A stretch of 64,000 nucleotides of DNA from Jaapia argillacea MUCL 33604 (lineage: Eukaryota > Basidiomycota > Agaricomycetes > Jaapiales > Jaapiaceae). Of this stretch, positions 53,117 through 64,000 are shown piece by piece; the first letter of the stretch is position 1, and the number at the start of each line of letters is the position of its first letter. The notes beneath the pieces were generated by a model, which made no database searches, was not told the origin of the DNA, and worked only from the letters and a program-made list of their open reading frames with translations. Position numbers and translations under genes: made by a program. Location: the NCBI GenBank assembly GCA_000697665.1, contig KL197720.1:735558-799557 (forward strand), written 5' to 3'.

Positions 53117-55034
53117 ATGCGCCCCTCCAAATTTCGCGTTGCCATTTGGTATGCATCCCCTCACCTGAACTCCTCCCAGTCCAAACATAAACGCTTATTT
53201 TTGTTGTGCGGAACAGCGGAGGAGGCGTTGGAGGCCTCACCTTCGCAGTCGCTCTCTCTGGATACCCAGACATTGCGGTGGATATTTATGAAGCAGCCAA
53301 CACCTTTACCGAAATGGGTGCAGGGATCGGCATGTGGCCCAGGACGAGAAAGATTATGAGATCCCTCGGGCTGGAGGACGGTGTGAAGAAACTTGGCAAA
53401 TGCACGGAGTTTGGACAATCTGGTAGGGATATTCGTATCTGTTGTACATTGAATTCGTTAACCTCCTAAGCACCTTCCAGCACCTGTGTTCCATTATCGG
53501 AAGAGCGACCAGCCCGAGGGATTTGATTTTTTTGATTTGAGCACACCTGGTACGTCCCTCGTCCCTGTCGTCACACTACACACAGTCCTCTGATCATCGC
53601 GCTCATCCCACATCCAGGTGGACTTACAATGCTCCACCGAGCCGCATTCCACCAGTTCCTCCTCGACCGCCTAACCCACACCCAAGTCACAACCCACACC
53701 TCAAAACGTCTCACCTCTTACACGCAACCTTCCCCCTCTCCCTCGCCTATAACTCTATCATTTCAAGATGGAACGACGGCAACTTGTGATGTCCTCATCG
53801 GCGCAGATGGGTACAGGTCGGCTATTCGCGCTGGGATGGTACAAGAGATGTTTGATGCTGGTGTTGATCTGGGTTGTTTGGAGGGGGAGGGAGTTGAGAA
53901 GTTGAAGGAACCGATGTGGAGTGGGACCGTTGCGTGGAGGGCTATGGTTCCGTTTCAGAAACTTGAGAAGGTGTTGCCGAGGCATCGGGCGATGTGTGAA
54001 CCCACGCAGGTCTGTTTCAATCTCGTTTCTGCTAACATCGGGACTGAACCTCTTATTTCATGGTCTTAGTACCTAGGGAAGAACGGTGTACGTTATTCTT
54101 GCCCCTTCCCTCGTTCGTCCACCACCTCTAATTATTTCTGACGTCACCAGTTCATCATAATGTACCCCGTAACACAACAAGGCGAAAAGCTACTCAACTT
54201 TGTCGCGTTCCGTATGAAACATGACTTGGAAGGTACACCCTACCATGGACCTTGGGTCGCCAAAAACCAATCAAGAGAGGATTTCGAGAGGGATTTCGAG
54301 GGATGGGAGACGGAAGTGCAGGATTTGATCAAGGTACGAATCTTAACCTTTAGATTGGTGGCGTTTAGCTTTTGGCTGATTGTCGGTGTATTTTCGGATT
54401 TTTTTAGTGTGTGGAGAAACCACTGCTGTGGTCAATACATGTTGCGAGACCCTTGCCTAGTTTCGCTCACAAGAGAGTGGCGATTATGGGCGATGCGGTA
54501 GGTCGTTCGTCGCTACTTTGGAGTTGCTTATTTCTAAATGTCTTTTGTCGTTATAGGCGCATGCTATGCTGCCCCATCAAGGCTCCGGAGCAGGCCAAGC
54601 CATTGACGTTCGTACCACACTCTCGTATTCAATCGGTGACAGTATTGATCTCGATGAATATCCTGTAGGACGCATATACCCTAGCGAAGCTGCTCGGCCA
54701 CCCATTAACGACCGTCTCAACCCTACCTACCGCTCTCGCGGCATACGACTCTGTCCGAAGACCATTCGCGATGGACATTATGTCTCGTTCTCGAGAAGCT
54801 GGTCGGTTATTCACGTTTTATCACCCCGAACTTGATTGTTCTGTGGGCGGAGATGAAATGGATCATCGCAAGAAATTGGAGGAGATGTCTGAGAGGTTGG
54901 TGAGGAATTGGAAGTGGGCTTGGGAGAGTGAGATTGATGGGGATGTGAAGAAGGCTTTGGGGATGTTTGAAGCGAAAGTCGGGAAGGGGAGTGTACGGAA
55001 TGGTGTTAATGGCACGAATGGATATAGTTGTTAG
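53117..55034 (+). CDS. FAD-dependent monooxygenase, salicylate-hydroxylase-like
   Basis: ATG at 53117 (MRPSKFRVAI). The first intron splits the FAD-binding turn, giving CGGGVGGLTFAVALSGYPDI. Further landmarks are the acidic end of the second strand (DIYEAANTFTEMGAGIGMWP), the DG motif TATCDVLIGADGYRSAIR near 53770, and the GD motif VAIMGDAAHAMLPHQGSGAG, which reads across an intron near 54500 and then goes on QAIDDAYILAKLLG. The protein ends NGVNGTNGYSC and TAG at 55032-55034. The three FAD and NADPH motifs mark a class A flavoprotein hydroxylase. Closest in feel are the salicylate hydroxylase-like enzymes of fungi, but the ring substrate cannot be told. Confidence 0.9.
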
Positions 55035-55855
55035 TACGTCGTTGTGTTCTGCGTGTATGATTGGCTTGGATTGGTGGTCTTGTATCTATGTCTGGTTGTT
55101 GGAGATTAGTGATGAATACTTGTATAATCAGTTAACCGGTTTTGTTTCTGTGCTCTTTACTTACCCTCGGAGTCACAGCTACTGTATACATGTCGTCTGC
55201 GGATCAGGTTTCTTTCGTCCCCGAAAGCACCGAGCGCGTTTGGTTGGCATGGATGCAAACACCGAAGTCGTGAGGACATAGTTGGCGGATCGGTGGGATA
55301 GATGTCCCTCGGACTACCTCGGAATCACAACAATGGTCAATCTTGGTTGTTTAGAGATCGGAGAAGGTGCAAGAGCCCCTCTGGAGGTGCATCCTAACCT
55401 ATCTCAACCCCCGAGTTCACCGAGAGACCTTTTGGTGATCCACCAGGCAACAGATTCAGAAGGGCGGGAAGCTCGGAGGACTTGGATGTGCATCCATTCC
55501 TCGGCGGTGCGTCATAGCGTGGTAGAATCCTCGGTTTTTAGTTTTGGGAACTGAAGGACTGTATTCATCGATTTTGGGCTACTTGGTCAATGATTCTGGA
55601 CACAGAGTGTGCCAACCTGTTCGCGACCGCGGGGAGGGTGACGAGGAGGGAGAACTGATATCTACCGTCAGGACGTCGCGGAGTCAATAGGCTCGATGCT
55701 GTGCTGTCAACAAGCTCGATGTTTTGTTGTTGATAAGCTCCACCGATCGCCATCGTTGTTGGTCGCGGATCGCGCACTCGCAGCACACGAAGATGCAACT
55801 CAAACTCTCCACCTCTCCCTCCTTCTGCCATCATCACACCCCACCCTAGGACAAG
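55035..55855. other. Intergenic, no gene seen
   Basis: The 3' end of the monooxygenase gene and the promoter of the DUF1295 gene. Short open frames only. Confidence 0.45.
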
Positions 55856-57235
55856 ATGGGTGTCTTCTCCCGCCTACTCCCCAGCATCACCTCCGCGTAT
55901 GCCCTCCAAACACGTTAGCAGTCCTCTTGTCTCTTCCTTGATTCCCCAGCTGACCACCATCTAGTCCTAGGAGCTATATTCGTTCCCCTCGCCTCGGAAA
56001 AGTACTACGACCTATCTGGTGCCCTCGGGTTCCTCTCCACCACCGCCATATCCCTCTACTACCCTTCCCTCCGCGCCAAGTACTGGCTACGTCTCCCAGG
56101 TGCAACCTTGCCTCCCATTGGCAGTTTCGCAGCCAGACAGTTGGTTCTCAGTGCAGCGCTTGGCGTTTGGACTGTTAGGCTTGGTAGTTATTTAGCCGCG
56201 GTGGGTAGTTACCATTGCAGGTCATTTTCTTGTGCTGATCTTGACTTGTCGTGGGCAGAGAGCTATTAAGGCGGGCGGGGATTCTAGATTCGATGAAGTT
56301 AAGCACCAGCCTGCAAGGTTTGCCTTTTTCTGGTTCGCTCAAGGTACGTAGTTCCTACCTCTTTTCTTGTTATTTGTTGCTTATCTAGTTGTTCGTCGTA
56401 GCAACGTGGATCACCCTAGTCGGCCTCCCTGTCTACCTCGTCAATACACTTCCAGCAGCTCATCATCCCCCACTTGGGCGCCTCGATTATGTTTCTCTTG
56501 GATTTTTGTTTTCGTCCTTTGCTCTTGAAGGTCCGTCTGTTTCAACGGTTCTCTTGGACCACGGAGTGACCTCGTCTCCGCCATTTGTATACCCCAGTCA
56601 TTGCCGATCGCCAAAAATCCCACTGGAGGGCTCGCAAAGATAGGAAGGAACACGAAGAGAAGTTTATTACATCGGGTCTATGGGATTGGAGTAGGCATCC
56701 CAAGTAAGTGCTCCTTACTTTCCTTCATTCCCACCGTCTCTCACCAGCTTCACTATTCAAACTGAAAACTCCCTACCCCCACAGCTACCTCGGCGAGATT
56801 GGCATCTGGACTTCAATCTGGGCCCTCTCCTCTTCTTCAATCATACACTCTCCCTATTTCCCAAGAGGTACTTGGATGTTGGCCGGGTTGAGCCCTGTAG
56901 TTACCTATTTGTTATTGCGATATGTGAGTATTAAGTTCTATGTCGAGTCGAGTTTTGGCGCATATATTAACTTGCGTTTTGAATGCAAGGTCTCTGGGGT
57001 ACCCCCTCTCGAGGTATGCACCTCGTCCCTTTCATCAACTCTTACCTTTCGTCGTACTAAATATGGTTTTGGTGCGAACAGAAAGCAGGCGATAAGAAAT
57101 TTGGGAACGACGCGAAATGGGTGGAATATAAAAGGTGTGTAATTCGCAAAGCTCGTTTGGGGTATTGGGGATTTTGGTTGATTTTTGGCGTGTAGGACTG
57201 TACCCGTTCTCTTCCCTTTTGGACCAAAGGAGTGA
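55856..57235 (+). CDS. DUF1295 / steroid 5-alpha-reductase-like membrane protein
   Basis: The ATG at 55856 opens MGVFSRLLPSITS. The first splice is unclear; a 36-base intron at about 55912-55947 keeps the frame. Then GAIFVPLASEKYYDLSGALG, YWLRLPGATLPPIG, LVLSAALGVWTVRLGSYL, and FFWFAQATWITLVGLPVYLV are read across short introns. The hallmark FITSGLWDWSRHPNYLGEIG follows near 56670-56800, the NADPH-binding C-terminal motif of this family. The end is KWVEYKRTVPVFFPFGPKE and TGA at 57233-57235. About six membrane helices. Relatives reduce double bonds in steroid-like or unknown lipids; the substrate here is open. Confidence 0.85.
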
Positions 57236-57541
57236 GTACCTTGGGTGGCGCAAAGTTTGGGTAACCTGCTCCTCCATACGCGCTTTTGAAGATTTCCAGT
57301 GTCTGAGCTTTCTTGCCTCATCTTTCCTGCCTTGCATGGTCGTTTTGGACGTTCTCTGCGATCGTCCCCTTCCTCGAGAGTAATCTCTCTCATTCATGTA
57401 CTTGATAGTCCCCAGTTCAATCCAGCTGTATCCCTTGGACAGTTCGTGTCTGCGAAAGGTTGTTACACACGTGACGCATCTAGCTCACCACGTGACATCA
57501 TCGCGTAGTGATCATGACATCACCGCGTCGATGGTTGCATC
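57236..57541. other. Intergenic, no gene seen
   Basis: A promoter-sized gap. CACGTGACG and CACGTGACATC lie near 57468 and 57489, two CACGTG E-boxes 20 bases apart that could bind bHLH factors. Confidence 0.45.
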
Positions 57542-58935
57542 ATGGCTCCTCCAATCGCAACGCTCCCTTCAAAAGCCCATTGCAATAGTTCCTGTCACAC
57601 AAACATGTCAGTCTCGCATTCCATCCACGCAACCTCCCACACCTACCAGGGCCCGCACTCGTCCATCCCCCATCCTCCTCCTCAAGATCACCACGACCCA
57701 GCAATCCACGAGTCCCATCCCGATTCTAACAAGAAACCCATCCCCGACACCGGTTGGCGAGGCTCACCCCCCATCCCCAGTCAGGATGGCGGTGATTATG
57801 AGCTCGACTATTTGAACAAGCCACCGTATAAATGGGACAGTGACGGAGGGAAGTTTATAGTCAAGTATACGAGGTGCGTATATGCTCTGTGTTGAAGTTT
57901 ATCCGTCGAATCTGACGTTGGTGTGTGAAAGTGAATGTTGGTGTGGAAATTTGTTGTTTGAGTTTCATGGAGACCCGTTGGATGCGAAACATTGTCATTG
58001 CAAGCAATGTCAGAGGTTGCATGGTATGTTCATGTATGCGCTTTCATTACCTCCCTTACCCGTCTCTCGCGAACAGGCGCACCATTCCAATGGGCTGTCA
58101 TATTCCCAAAGGTGCTTAGACACTACTCAAAGTCCCTTCAGACGTGACTTATTTGTTACTCCAGACATCCGTTCGAATGGTAAAAAATATCGATGACAGT
58201 CTCCACTTCTTCAGTACCGAACGGTCTCTCACTTTTCTCTCTCTTCCCTCCTCATCCTGACTGATCACATTCTGTCAGCCGAACGTCAGAGCACCACGTC
58301 CCCTGCAAAGTATCCTGCAACAATTGCCGTTCCCCAATCTTCGACGAAGGCCGTCACACTGTCCTCGCTTACCCTTCTTCTTTTAGGTTTGAAGCGGGGA
58401 AGGTGCCGTTGGACTTTCAGCCTACGGCTCATATATTTTATGGGCAGAGGTGAGTGGTTTGTTCGGTTTGCGGGGAAAAGGCGCGGTGGAAGGGGACGCG
58501 TATATGCGCGTGTGGGCTGGTGTTTACAATCGCTGATATCTTGTCGTTGCTTTTAGGGTGATGGAAATTCAAGATGGGATGTGCGTGCTCTCCTTCCTCT
58601 CTCACGACTCGGGATTCCAATGATGTTAATCTGTGTACAGACCGAAATGGGAAGGACATAAAGGTGATACCGTATGTCGTTTGCTTTCTCCCGTTGTCTC
58701 GTTCATGACGTCGACGACTTGTGTGTGGATTACTTGTTTTCATATAGCGCCTTATGGAAGAGATTTCGGATGCAGAAGGGTATGTGACCACCAACTGTAT
58801 CAGTGCTTCGGGTTTGATAAGAGCGTGGGTTCGTATTGTTTGTTAGGACTATGCCGAAATATAAAGGGAAGAAGGAAGATGGGGTTGGAGCTGGAACTGG
58901 GGAGGGTATGGATGGAAAATGGTAAGAAGTTGTGA
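57542..58935 (+). CDS. GFA/Mss4-like zinc-binding domain protein
   Basis: The ATG at 57542 starts a His/Pro/Ser-rich lead of about 110 residues. After a short intron comes the GFA-type zinc site ECWCGNLLFEFHGDP, then AKHCHCKQCQRLHG (C-x-C and C-x-C-x2-C). It continues in small exons with FQWAVIFPK, SVEMVKNID, HHVPCKVSCNNCRSPIFDEG (second zinc site) and FQPTAHIFYGQRVMEI. The end, GRVWMENGKKL, precedes TGA at 58933-58935. The fold is that of glutathione-dependent formaldehyde-activating-like proteins, of which most fungal members have no proven activity. Introns near 58026-58075 and 58450-58560 follow from frame changes. Confidence 0.82.
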
Positions 58936-58952
58936 AGGAATTTGTGATACAG

Positions 58953-58979
58953 CCCTCACTTATCAGTGATAAGTGAGGG
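58953..58979. repeat. Perfect 12-base inverted repeat with a 3-base loop
   Basis: CCCTCACTTATC, AGT, GATAAGTGAGGG. It lies 18 bases after the GFA gene's stop codon, so it is in the 3' UTR and could fold as a stem-loop, and it also contains GATAAG on both strands. Confidence 0.8.
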
Positions 58980-59777
58980 TTGTCGAGTAATGATAGCGGG
59001 ATTCCAATGGGGCAGAGTTAGGGTATCTTTTCCACGGTTGATGGCCTCGTCCAGAGCAGTGTAAGCGTGTATCGAATTGACGAGAAGAGAAGGCGAGAAT
59101 GGAGGATAGCCTGTTGAGCGAGGTCGAGGGCAAAGGCGGGATCACCCTCGGTGGGAGATAAATTGCTTCTCGATTGAGGAGAATCGTCTCTCAAATTATC
59201 TACAACACCTCATCGGTTGTATCGTGACCGAAGATGAGCAGCCAGATAGGAGGAAACCGTGACGGCCCTTGGGGTTATGGATGGAAGGGGAAGCACTCTT
59301 TGGCCCCCATTCCGTAACCATCTTGTCTCTTGAGAGCCTGAAGTGACGGTGAATTGAAAGCAAGAAGGGAGGACAGTCACGAATCCGGCGAGCAGAGACT
59401 GATCGCTGCTTAGCGCAACGACATTGGTGCACTATTGGCGCAGTGGTGCTATCCCTTGCCAGCTATAAGCTTCAAGCTTCAGATTTCAAATTTCACTCCC
59501 AGAAGGTAGGCATGCCGTCTTGGGTCGATAAATAATTGGTTCGTGGATAGAAATAGGACACCGATGAGGACGATTTCGGGAGGAGGAAACTACTGGAAAA
59601 TCACAGCAAGTTGACGAGATGCCAGCATCAGAGGCCCGGATGCTTTTGGAACCAGTTTCACGATGCTGGCTCATCTCACTGGTACCGGCCTCATGCACAG
59701 GATTCCAACAACATCGTTAAAGCGCGGCCTTTTCGCTACTGTTTGGCCGTTGTCGACCTCAAGGTCCGTGCGCGATA

Positions 59778-59785
59778 TTTGCTCA
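59778..59785 (+). promoter_or_regulatory. Mac1-type copper-response element
   Basis: TTTGCTCA matches the yeast copper-deprivation consensus TTTGC(T/G)C(A/G). It lies about 510 bases before the start of a copper-fist factor. An eight-base match can arise by chance. Confidence 0.35.
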
Positions 59786-60000
59786 CTCGTTTTAGCTCTT
59801 GACGTCTCTTGTTGCCTCTTGTTTCGCCAACATTACCCCATGTCGATGTCTTCCTTTCCATCCACTCAGCGACTTTTCCATGACTGCTCGGATACTGCGG
59901 AACGATCATATAGCTCATTCTCCTCGATTGAGCGACGGACCACGGCCTTAGTTGAGACCCGAGACGGATCCGAGGGCTCGAGGTTGCAGCCATGATCAAG

Positions 60001-60008
60001 TATATAAG
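60001..60008 (+). promoter_or_regulatory. TATA-like box
   Basis: TATATAAG lies about 290 bases before the copper-fist start codon, a plausible core promoter site. Confidence 0.4.
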
Positions 60009-60298
60009 ACTGTCTCAGCTCGAATGTCTCTTGCCTACATACCCCCATCATCTTATCGACATAGTCATGATCATACCGAGACATATCTTGACTTGATAGT
60101 GTTCCTTTAAGGCGCTGGGATTGTCTTGGACGTCCCTGAGAGCGTCGGGGTGTCCCATTTCTCGGTTCTTAGTCTGTTCTGTCTCTTCGCAAATCCTACC
60201 ACGCAAGTTCTCCCGATCGTTGAATATCGTACTCCCGCCATCCCCCGTCCCGAAAGATCAAAGTTTGTCTAGTTGCTCATCTTCCTATCTACGACGCT

Positions 60299-62121
60299 AT
60301 GGTAAGAATTGCTCTCCCCCGTGTTCTAATCTCGGCTAACCCGGTTACAGGTGTCGGTCGAAGGGAAAAAATATTCTTGGTGAGCACCATATTCCCAATG
60401 AGTCATCCTCGTGGTGCTCATTGTCCCGATAGTGAGACTTGCATCAAAGGCCATCGTGCCTCCTCCTGCAAGCACCACGATCGACCACTATTCGAAATCA
60501 AAAAGAAGGGTCGACCCGTAACCCAATGCGAACACTGCAGAGAACTCCGTAAAACGAAGCAAATCCATGTCAAGTGTCTGTGTGATGGAAAACAAGACGC
60601 TGCCCCCCAAGTAGATTCTGATGTGACCAAACCAAAGAAAGGTGTGCAGATCAGTAAACCCAGCAGCACCAATGAGCTCATCTTCAAGGTTCTTCCCGTT
60701 TCTTCTTCTCTCGTGTGTTCAGGATCAAAGACGCTGTCAGCTTGCGCCACGTTCCCCAATGGTTTATCTAAACCTTTGGGATCGTCGGTTGCGCTGCAGT
60801 CAGAACCCTCATCAGACTCGGAAAGTGGTGGTAAGTTCTTTGCGTCTGCCATCACACTCGAAACCCACTAATAGAATCTGTGTCTTTCTGTTGGGCTTGT
60901 CAAGCCATCGATCCTGGTCACTTCACGATACTTAAACCAGCATCTGCTGCTGCGCACCAAGCTATCGCTGAACGACCGTTGACTCGACGTTTGAGTGATG
61001 GGTCGAACGATGACCTCGGTGCCATTCACGAGATGAACGCTCGGAATCACCCTCACTTGCGACGTGTTCTTCCGAGACTCTCGTCGGGGCATGCAATACC
61101 AACTGGAGCTGGACATGAAACTTCCTCGCATGTCGTCAGTGCCCCTCATCATTCCTCCCACCACGGAAATATGTTCTACAGCCCATATGGCCGTGCATAT
61201 GAGAGCACACACGTCGATCCATCGCCCGAGGCATCGCCAGAGTGTGTCGCTCCCCACATCGATCAAAGCGGCGTCCCACCCGAACGATTCCGACCCTTCC
61301 CTGCCGCCACCTCCGCTTCGAGCTCCCCGCAGTTCTCCCAGCCGCCGTTCGGAACCGTTACTTCATGGAACCAAAACCAGTTGGCAAACAATTTCGAGGA
61401 GTCAACCCGACCTTATACCTCTCCCTCCTCGCAGACCCTTCCTTCCAAGGACCCGTTCATACCCACTTTCGACATCTCCGCTATCGACGAGTGGATGTCA
61501 CAGTTGCCTGATTTTGCGATGCAAGCGTCAGATACCAACAATCCATCGCCGCCTCTCGGTGACGTGGATCCAGCAATCGTTCAGGCATTTTTTGCTTCAT
61601 GGAATGATAATGTCTACTCCGTGCCCACTACAGGGACAGAACCCCCGGATGGTGGCTGGTACGGCGGCAATGACAAGTGTGCTGCGGGACAGTGCAGATG
61701 TATTGGTGATTGGTGCGGTCAGGGCCGCGAGGGTGTAGAAAGCCCGAGCAGAAATAGCGTGACGTTCGCCGTTTCAGGTGAAAGAGCGCCGTGCGCGAGT
61801 GAGAAAGGGTCTTTGACGGGGAACTTTTCATCTTCGAGACCTGAAGAGGCTAATCGGGCTGCGTTCGTCGTGAACATCCCTCTGCCCAGGAATCACTCCG
61901 GTACTGCCGACCGTCTCCACCTTTCGATAGAACCTCGTCAATCGTTCAGCCGCGCATCGTCAACAAGTTCATCTCACTCCAGCCAACCTTCGTCGCACGG
62001 GTCTTTTGGATCTGTGGATTACGCGAATATACCCGAAAGCCATTCGTTTGACTCGATCCCTGGCATGGCGTTTATCGATGAATTTGATCCTTCTAATTCT
62101 AAAGCACGGACTTTTTCTTGA
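60299..62121 (+). CDS. Copper-fist transcription factor, Mac1/Cuf1-like
   Basis: The first coding exon is only the ATG (60299-60301), followed by introns 60302-60350 and 60380-60432. Spliced, the N-terminus reads MVSVEGKKYSCETCIKGHRA, then SSCKHHDRPLFEIKKKGRP and VTQCEHCRELRKTKQIHVKC: a complete copper fist with the zinc Cys/His set and the minor-groove KGRP motif. A long Ser/Pro-rich arm follows. Near 61670 is a Cys cluster, KCAAGQCRCIGDWCGQG, which resembles the copper-sensing Cys motifs of Mac1 and Cuf1. The final exon, about 60880-62121, ends RTFS and TGA. The factor should activate copper-uptake or copper-detoxification genes. A Mac1-type site upstream hints at self-regulation. Confidence 0.9.
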
Positions 62122-62634
62122 GCCTCGATGTAATTTGTACAAATGACAATACATGTTATCAGAGTGAGTACTGGGTCGTTTTTCACTCGTCTGCTACTCC
62201 GTTGAAGCTCGTCAGCCCTGGTCATCCCCTTCACAATTCTCTACCCTGCCAGTCACTGGCGCTTATAAGCTCGTCTCCAACCGCGATGAAATCGCACGCC
62301 TCGCGACTTTCTGGACGTTCTACTTTTACCACAACATCATAGGATCCAACTCCTGCGTCACCTCTGAGGCTCAGCAGCCTTATCACCATGTCCGTTGACG
62401 AGCCGCGAGTTATAAGCTGCTGAAATCGCTCCAATGTTCACACCCATCGTTCCCGAAGGGGAAAGTTGATTAGAGTTCTTTCTGCGCAATGACGTAGTGC
62501 TCGTGGATGTTATCCTCCACCCCCGACATGCCGACACTCCAGATTATTTCTATAAAGCCACTTCGAGCTCTGCCTGCTCGTGTGCACAATACCATCGACC
62601 CCTCCGCACATCCCTCTCCTTTGCTTCACTTCGA
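62122..62634. other. Intergenic, no gene seen
   Basis: The 3' end of the copper-fist gene and the promoter of the Frag1/DRAM/Sfk1 gene. No coding or repeat signature was seen. Confidence 0.45.
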
Positions 62635-63617
62635 ATGGCTATCCTTTCCCATGAACATCACCATTGGGCATACACATGGAGTCAGTCTCGATCTAACCCA
62701 GCTCACGAAACACGCAACTGACTTTTTCCCCGTCTTTTAGTACCTTTATTTGGCGCCTTTATATGGTTGGGTACGCTGATAGCGATGCTGGCGACATGGG
62801 CAGGCCAGGGCCGTCCAGTCTATTCATCAGAAAATGGAACAATACCCTATATTTCTGATATCGGCGCCGATATTCTTAAGCCACTCTTTATCGTCGGATG
62901 TTGCATAACTGCTGTCTCCTTTGTCGCGACGTTGGCGGTTGAGCGAGGCCTGAGACATACAGGACGGTATGCTCGCCATCAGTTCATAAGTCCTCAACAT
63001 CAGCTCATTTCTCCCTGTCGCTTTGGATAGACTGATTCCTGATATGCGACGGCGAGCACGCGTCTTTGGGATCCTGGCCATCGTGGGTGCCTTCATCGGC
63101 GGTATCGGCCTTATCCTTCTATCCATTTTCGACACGAAACGACATCCCTCTCTTCATCGACTGTTCCTCCTCATCTTTATGCTCGGCGTTGCCCTTAGCG
63201 CAATTTTCACGATACTTGAAGTAAGTCGACAACGTTATCGCCTATCTGCTTGCTTGCTTACACTCTCCTTCTATTCCTTGATAGTTCCGTTTCATCTCTA
63301 AAGACTTCCAACACCTCCGTGCCCTCAAATATGCTTATATAGCAAAAGGCCTCATTGCCACAACCCTTATCATTCTGGCGATTGCTTTTGGCGCCGCCCT
63401 GTACTCAAACAGGAATGGCAGTCAGAACGCCGGAGCTGTTCTGGAATGGGTAATTGCGTTTGGATTTACCACGTATTTGTTGACCTTCTGGTGGGATTTG
63501 AGGATGAGTAAAGGTGTTCACAAGGGGGAGTTGACCAGGGAGAAGTTGATGAGGGAGAGAGGAAGTTTGAGCACCGGTGGGAGGAGGAGTTGGGAGACTA
63601 ATGGTACCCATGTTTGA
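62635..63617 (+). CDS. Frag1/DRAM/Sfk1 family membrane protein
   Basis: The ATG at 62635 gives MAILSHEHHHWAYTW, and a phase-1 intron (GTCAGT..TTTTAG) leads to IPLFGAFIWLGTLIAMLATW. Choosing this ATG rather than the one at 62651 keeps the frame. The family signature PYISDIGADILKPLFIVGCC follows, then further helices (VFGILAIVGAFIGGIGLILL; FLLIFMLGVALSAIFTILE; GLIATTLIILAIAFGAAL; EWVIAFGFTTYLLTFWWDLR), six in all. The tail is polar and ends NGTHV and TGA at 63615-63617. Relatives are yeast Sfk1, which acts on plasma-membrane lipid asymmetry and PI4-kinase, and DRAM in autophagy. Which role applies is open. Confidence 0.85.
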
Positions 63618-64000
63618 TTGCAGGGTGCAAGTAAATTTGGATTTGAATGGCATACGCCGCCATACCTTACTTACATCGTAGAAGCTTGAACCTCGTGTAA
63701 TTGTATCGTTAGCACCTTGGATTACCACATTATAATACCACCCGATCCTCTCGATACAAGTCCATAACAAACAGGTTGTTGGTCATCCTCCCAAATTCAA
63801 AAAAGGACGCGCCTCAAATTACCATCCGATACCCTTCTCCTGGAGGGCTGTTGGGCTTCAGCGCCAAAACATTCTGAGACAGGAATCAAGATGGTCAGTG
63901 TACAAGATCGACAGGAAAGAGACTACCACGAAACGGGCAGATTACAAGAAACTGCTACAGTAGAGGCGCAAGTTAAACATAAATATCCTGCGATACTGAG
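63618..64000. other. Downstream region to the window edge
   Basis: 3' UTR of the last gene and beyond. The minus-strand frame at 63405-63770 is a shadow of the gene end. No gene was seen. Confidence 0.4.

Larger units (their letters stand above)
58936..60298. other. Long intergenic region upstream of the copper-fist gene
   Basis: No gene was seen in 1.36 kb. It holds a 3' stem-loop, a Mac1-type copper element and a TATA-like box, listed separately. Short open frames near 59196-59995 have no family features. A direct AAGCTTCA pair lies near 59467. Confidence 0.5.

Noticed and set aside
52469-53188. Overlapping frames of 200-240 codons on both strands
   Set aside because: They lie in the promoter and first exon of the monooxygenase, and neither resembles a family; a long stop-free stretch in GC-rich DNA explains them.

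Overview
The window looks like nuclear DNA of a mushroom-forming basidiomycete (Agaricomycetes). Genes are dense and broken by many introns of about 50-60 bases with GT..AG ends and CTAAC/CTGAC-like branch sites. A DUF6534 membrane protein and a broken member of a trypsin-like family, both typical of Agaricomycetes, point the same way. The species cannot be named from the sequence. Protein calls rest on recognised motifs and family resemblance read by eye. Exon borders were worked out by hand and are firm only where stated.

Layout. 1-7.8 kb: a DUF6534 membrane protein (5' end cut off), an NCLX/CCX-type cation-calcium exchanger, and an unrecognised membrane-protein family in which one gene carries two tandem copies of a module and an inverted neighbour carries one. 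7.8-9.5 kb: gene-poor, with an 870-base segment bounded by inverted repeats. 9.5-28 kb: housekeeping genes, namely VPS39 (HOPS), an AT-hook/Myb protein, MEX67 (mRNA export), a long ankyrin protein, a trihelix-like protein and the ribosome-biogenesis helicase DBP6. 28-34 kb: a YOR1-like ABC transporter. 34-38.6 kb: two genes on the same strand for peroxisomal lipid catabolism, a cytochrome b5-acyl-CoA dehydrogenase fusion ending in ARL and an alpha-methylacyl-CoA racemase ending in SKL.

39-46 kb is the accessory part. A block of about 1.9 kb holding an NmrA-like reductase gene is present twice in direct orientation. The spacer of about 2.2 kb between the copies holds short direct repeats, a strong fold-back and a broken trypsin-like gene. 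46.7-64 kb: a small unknown protein, a Golgi Qc-SNARE (SFT1/BET1-like), a methyltransferase, an intron-bearing tRNA-Arg(CCG), an F-box/LRR protein, an FAD monooxygenase, a DUF1295 reductase, a GFA-domain protein, a copper-fist regulator whose first coding exon is just the ATG, and a Frag1/DRAM/Sfk1 membrane protein.

Two functional links are visible: the peroxisomal pair, and the copper-fist gene with a Mac1-type site upstream. I saw no LTR element, no virus-like element and no backbone synthase of a secondary-metabolite cluster.
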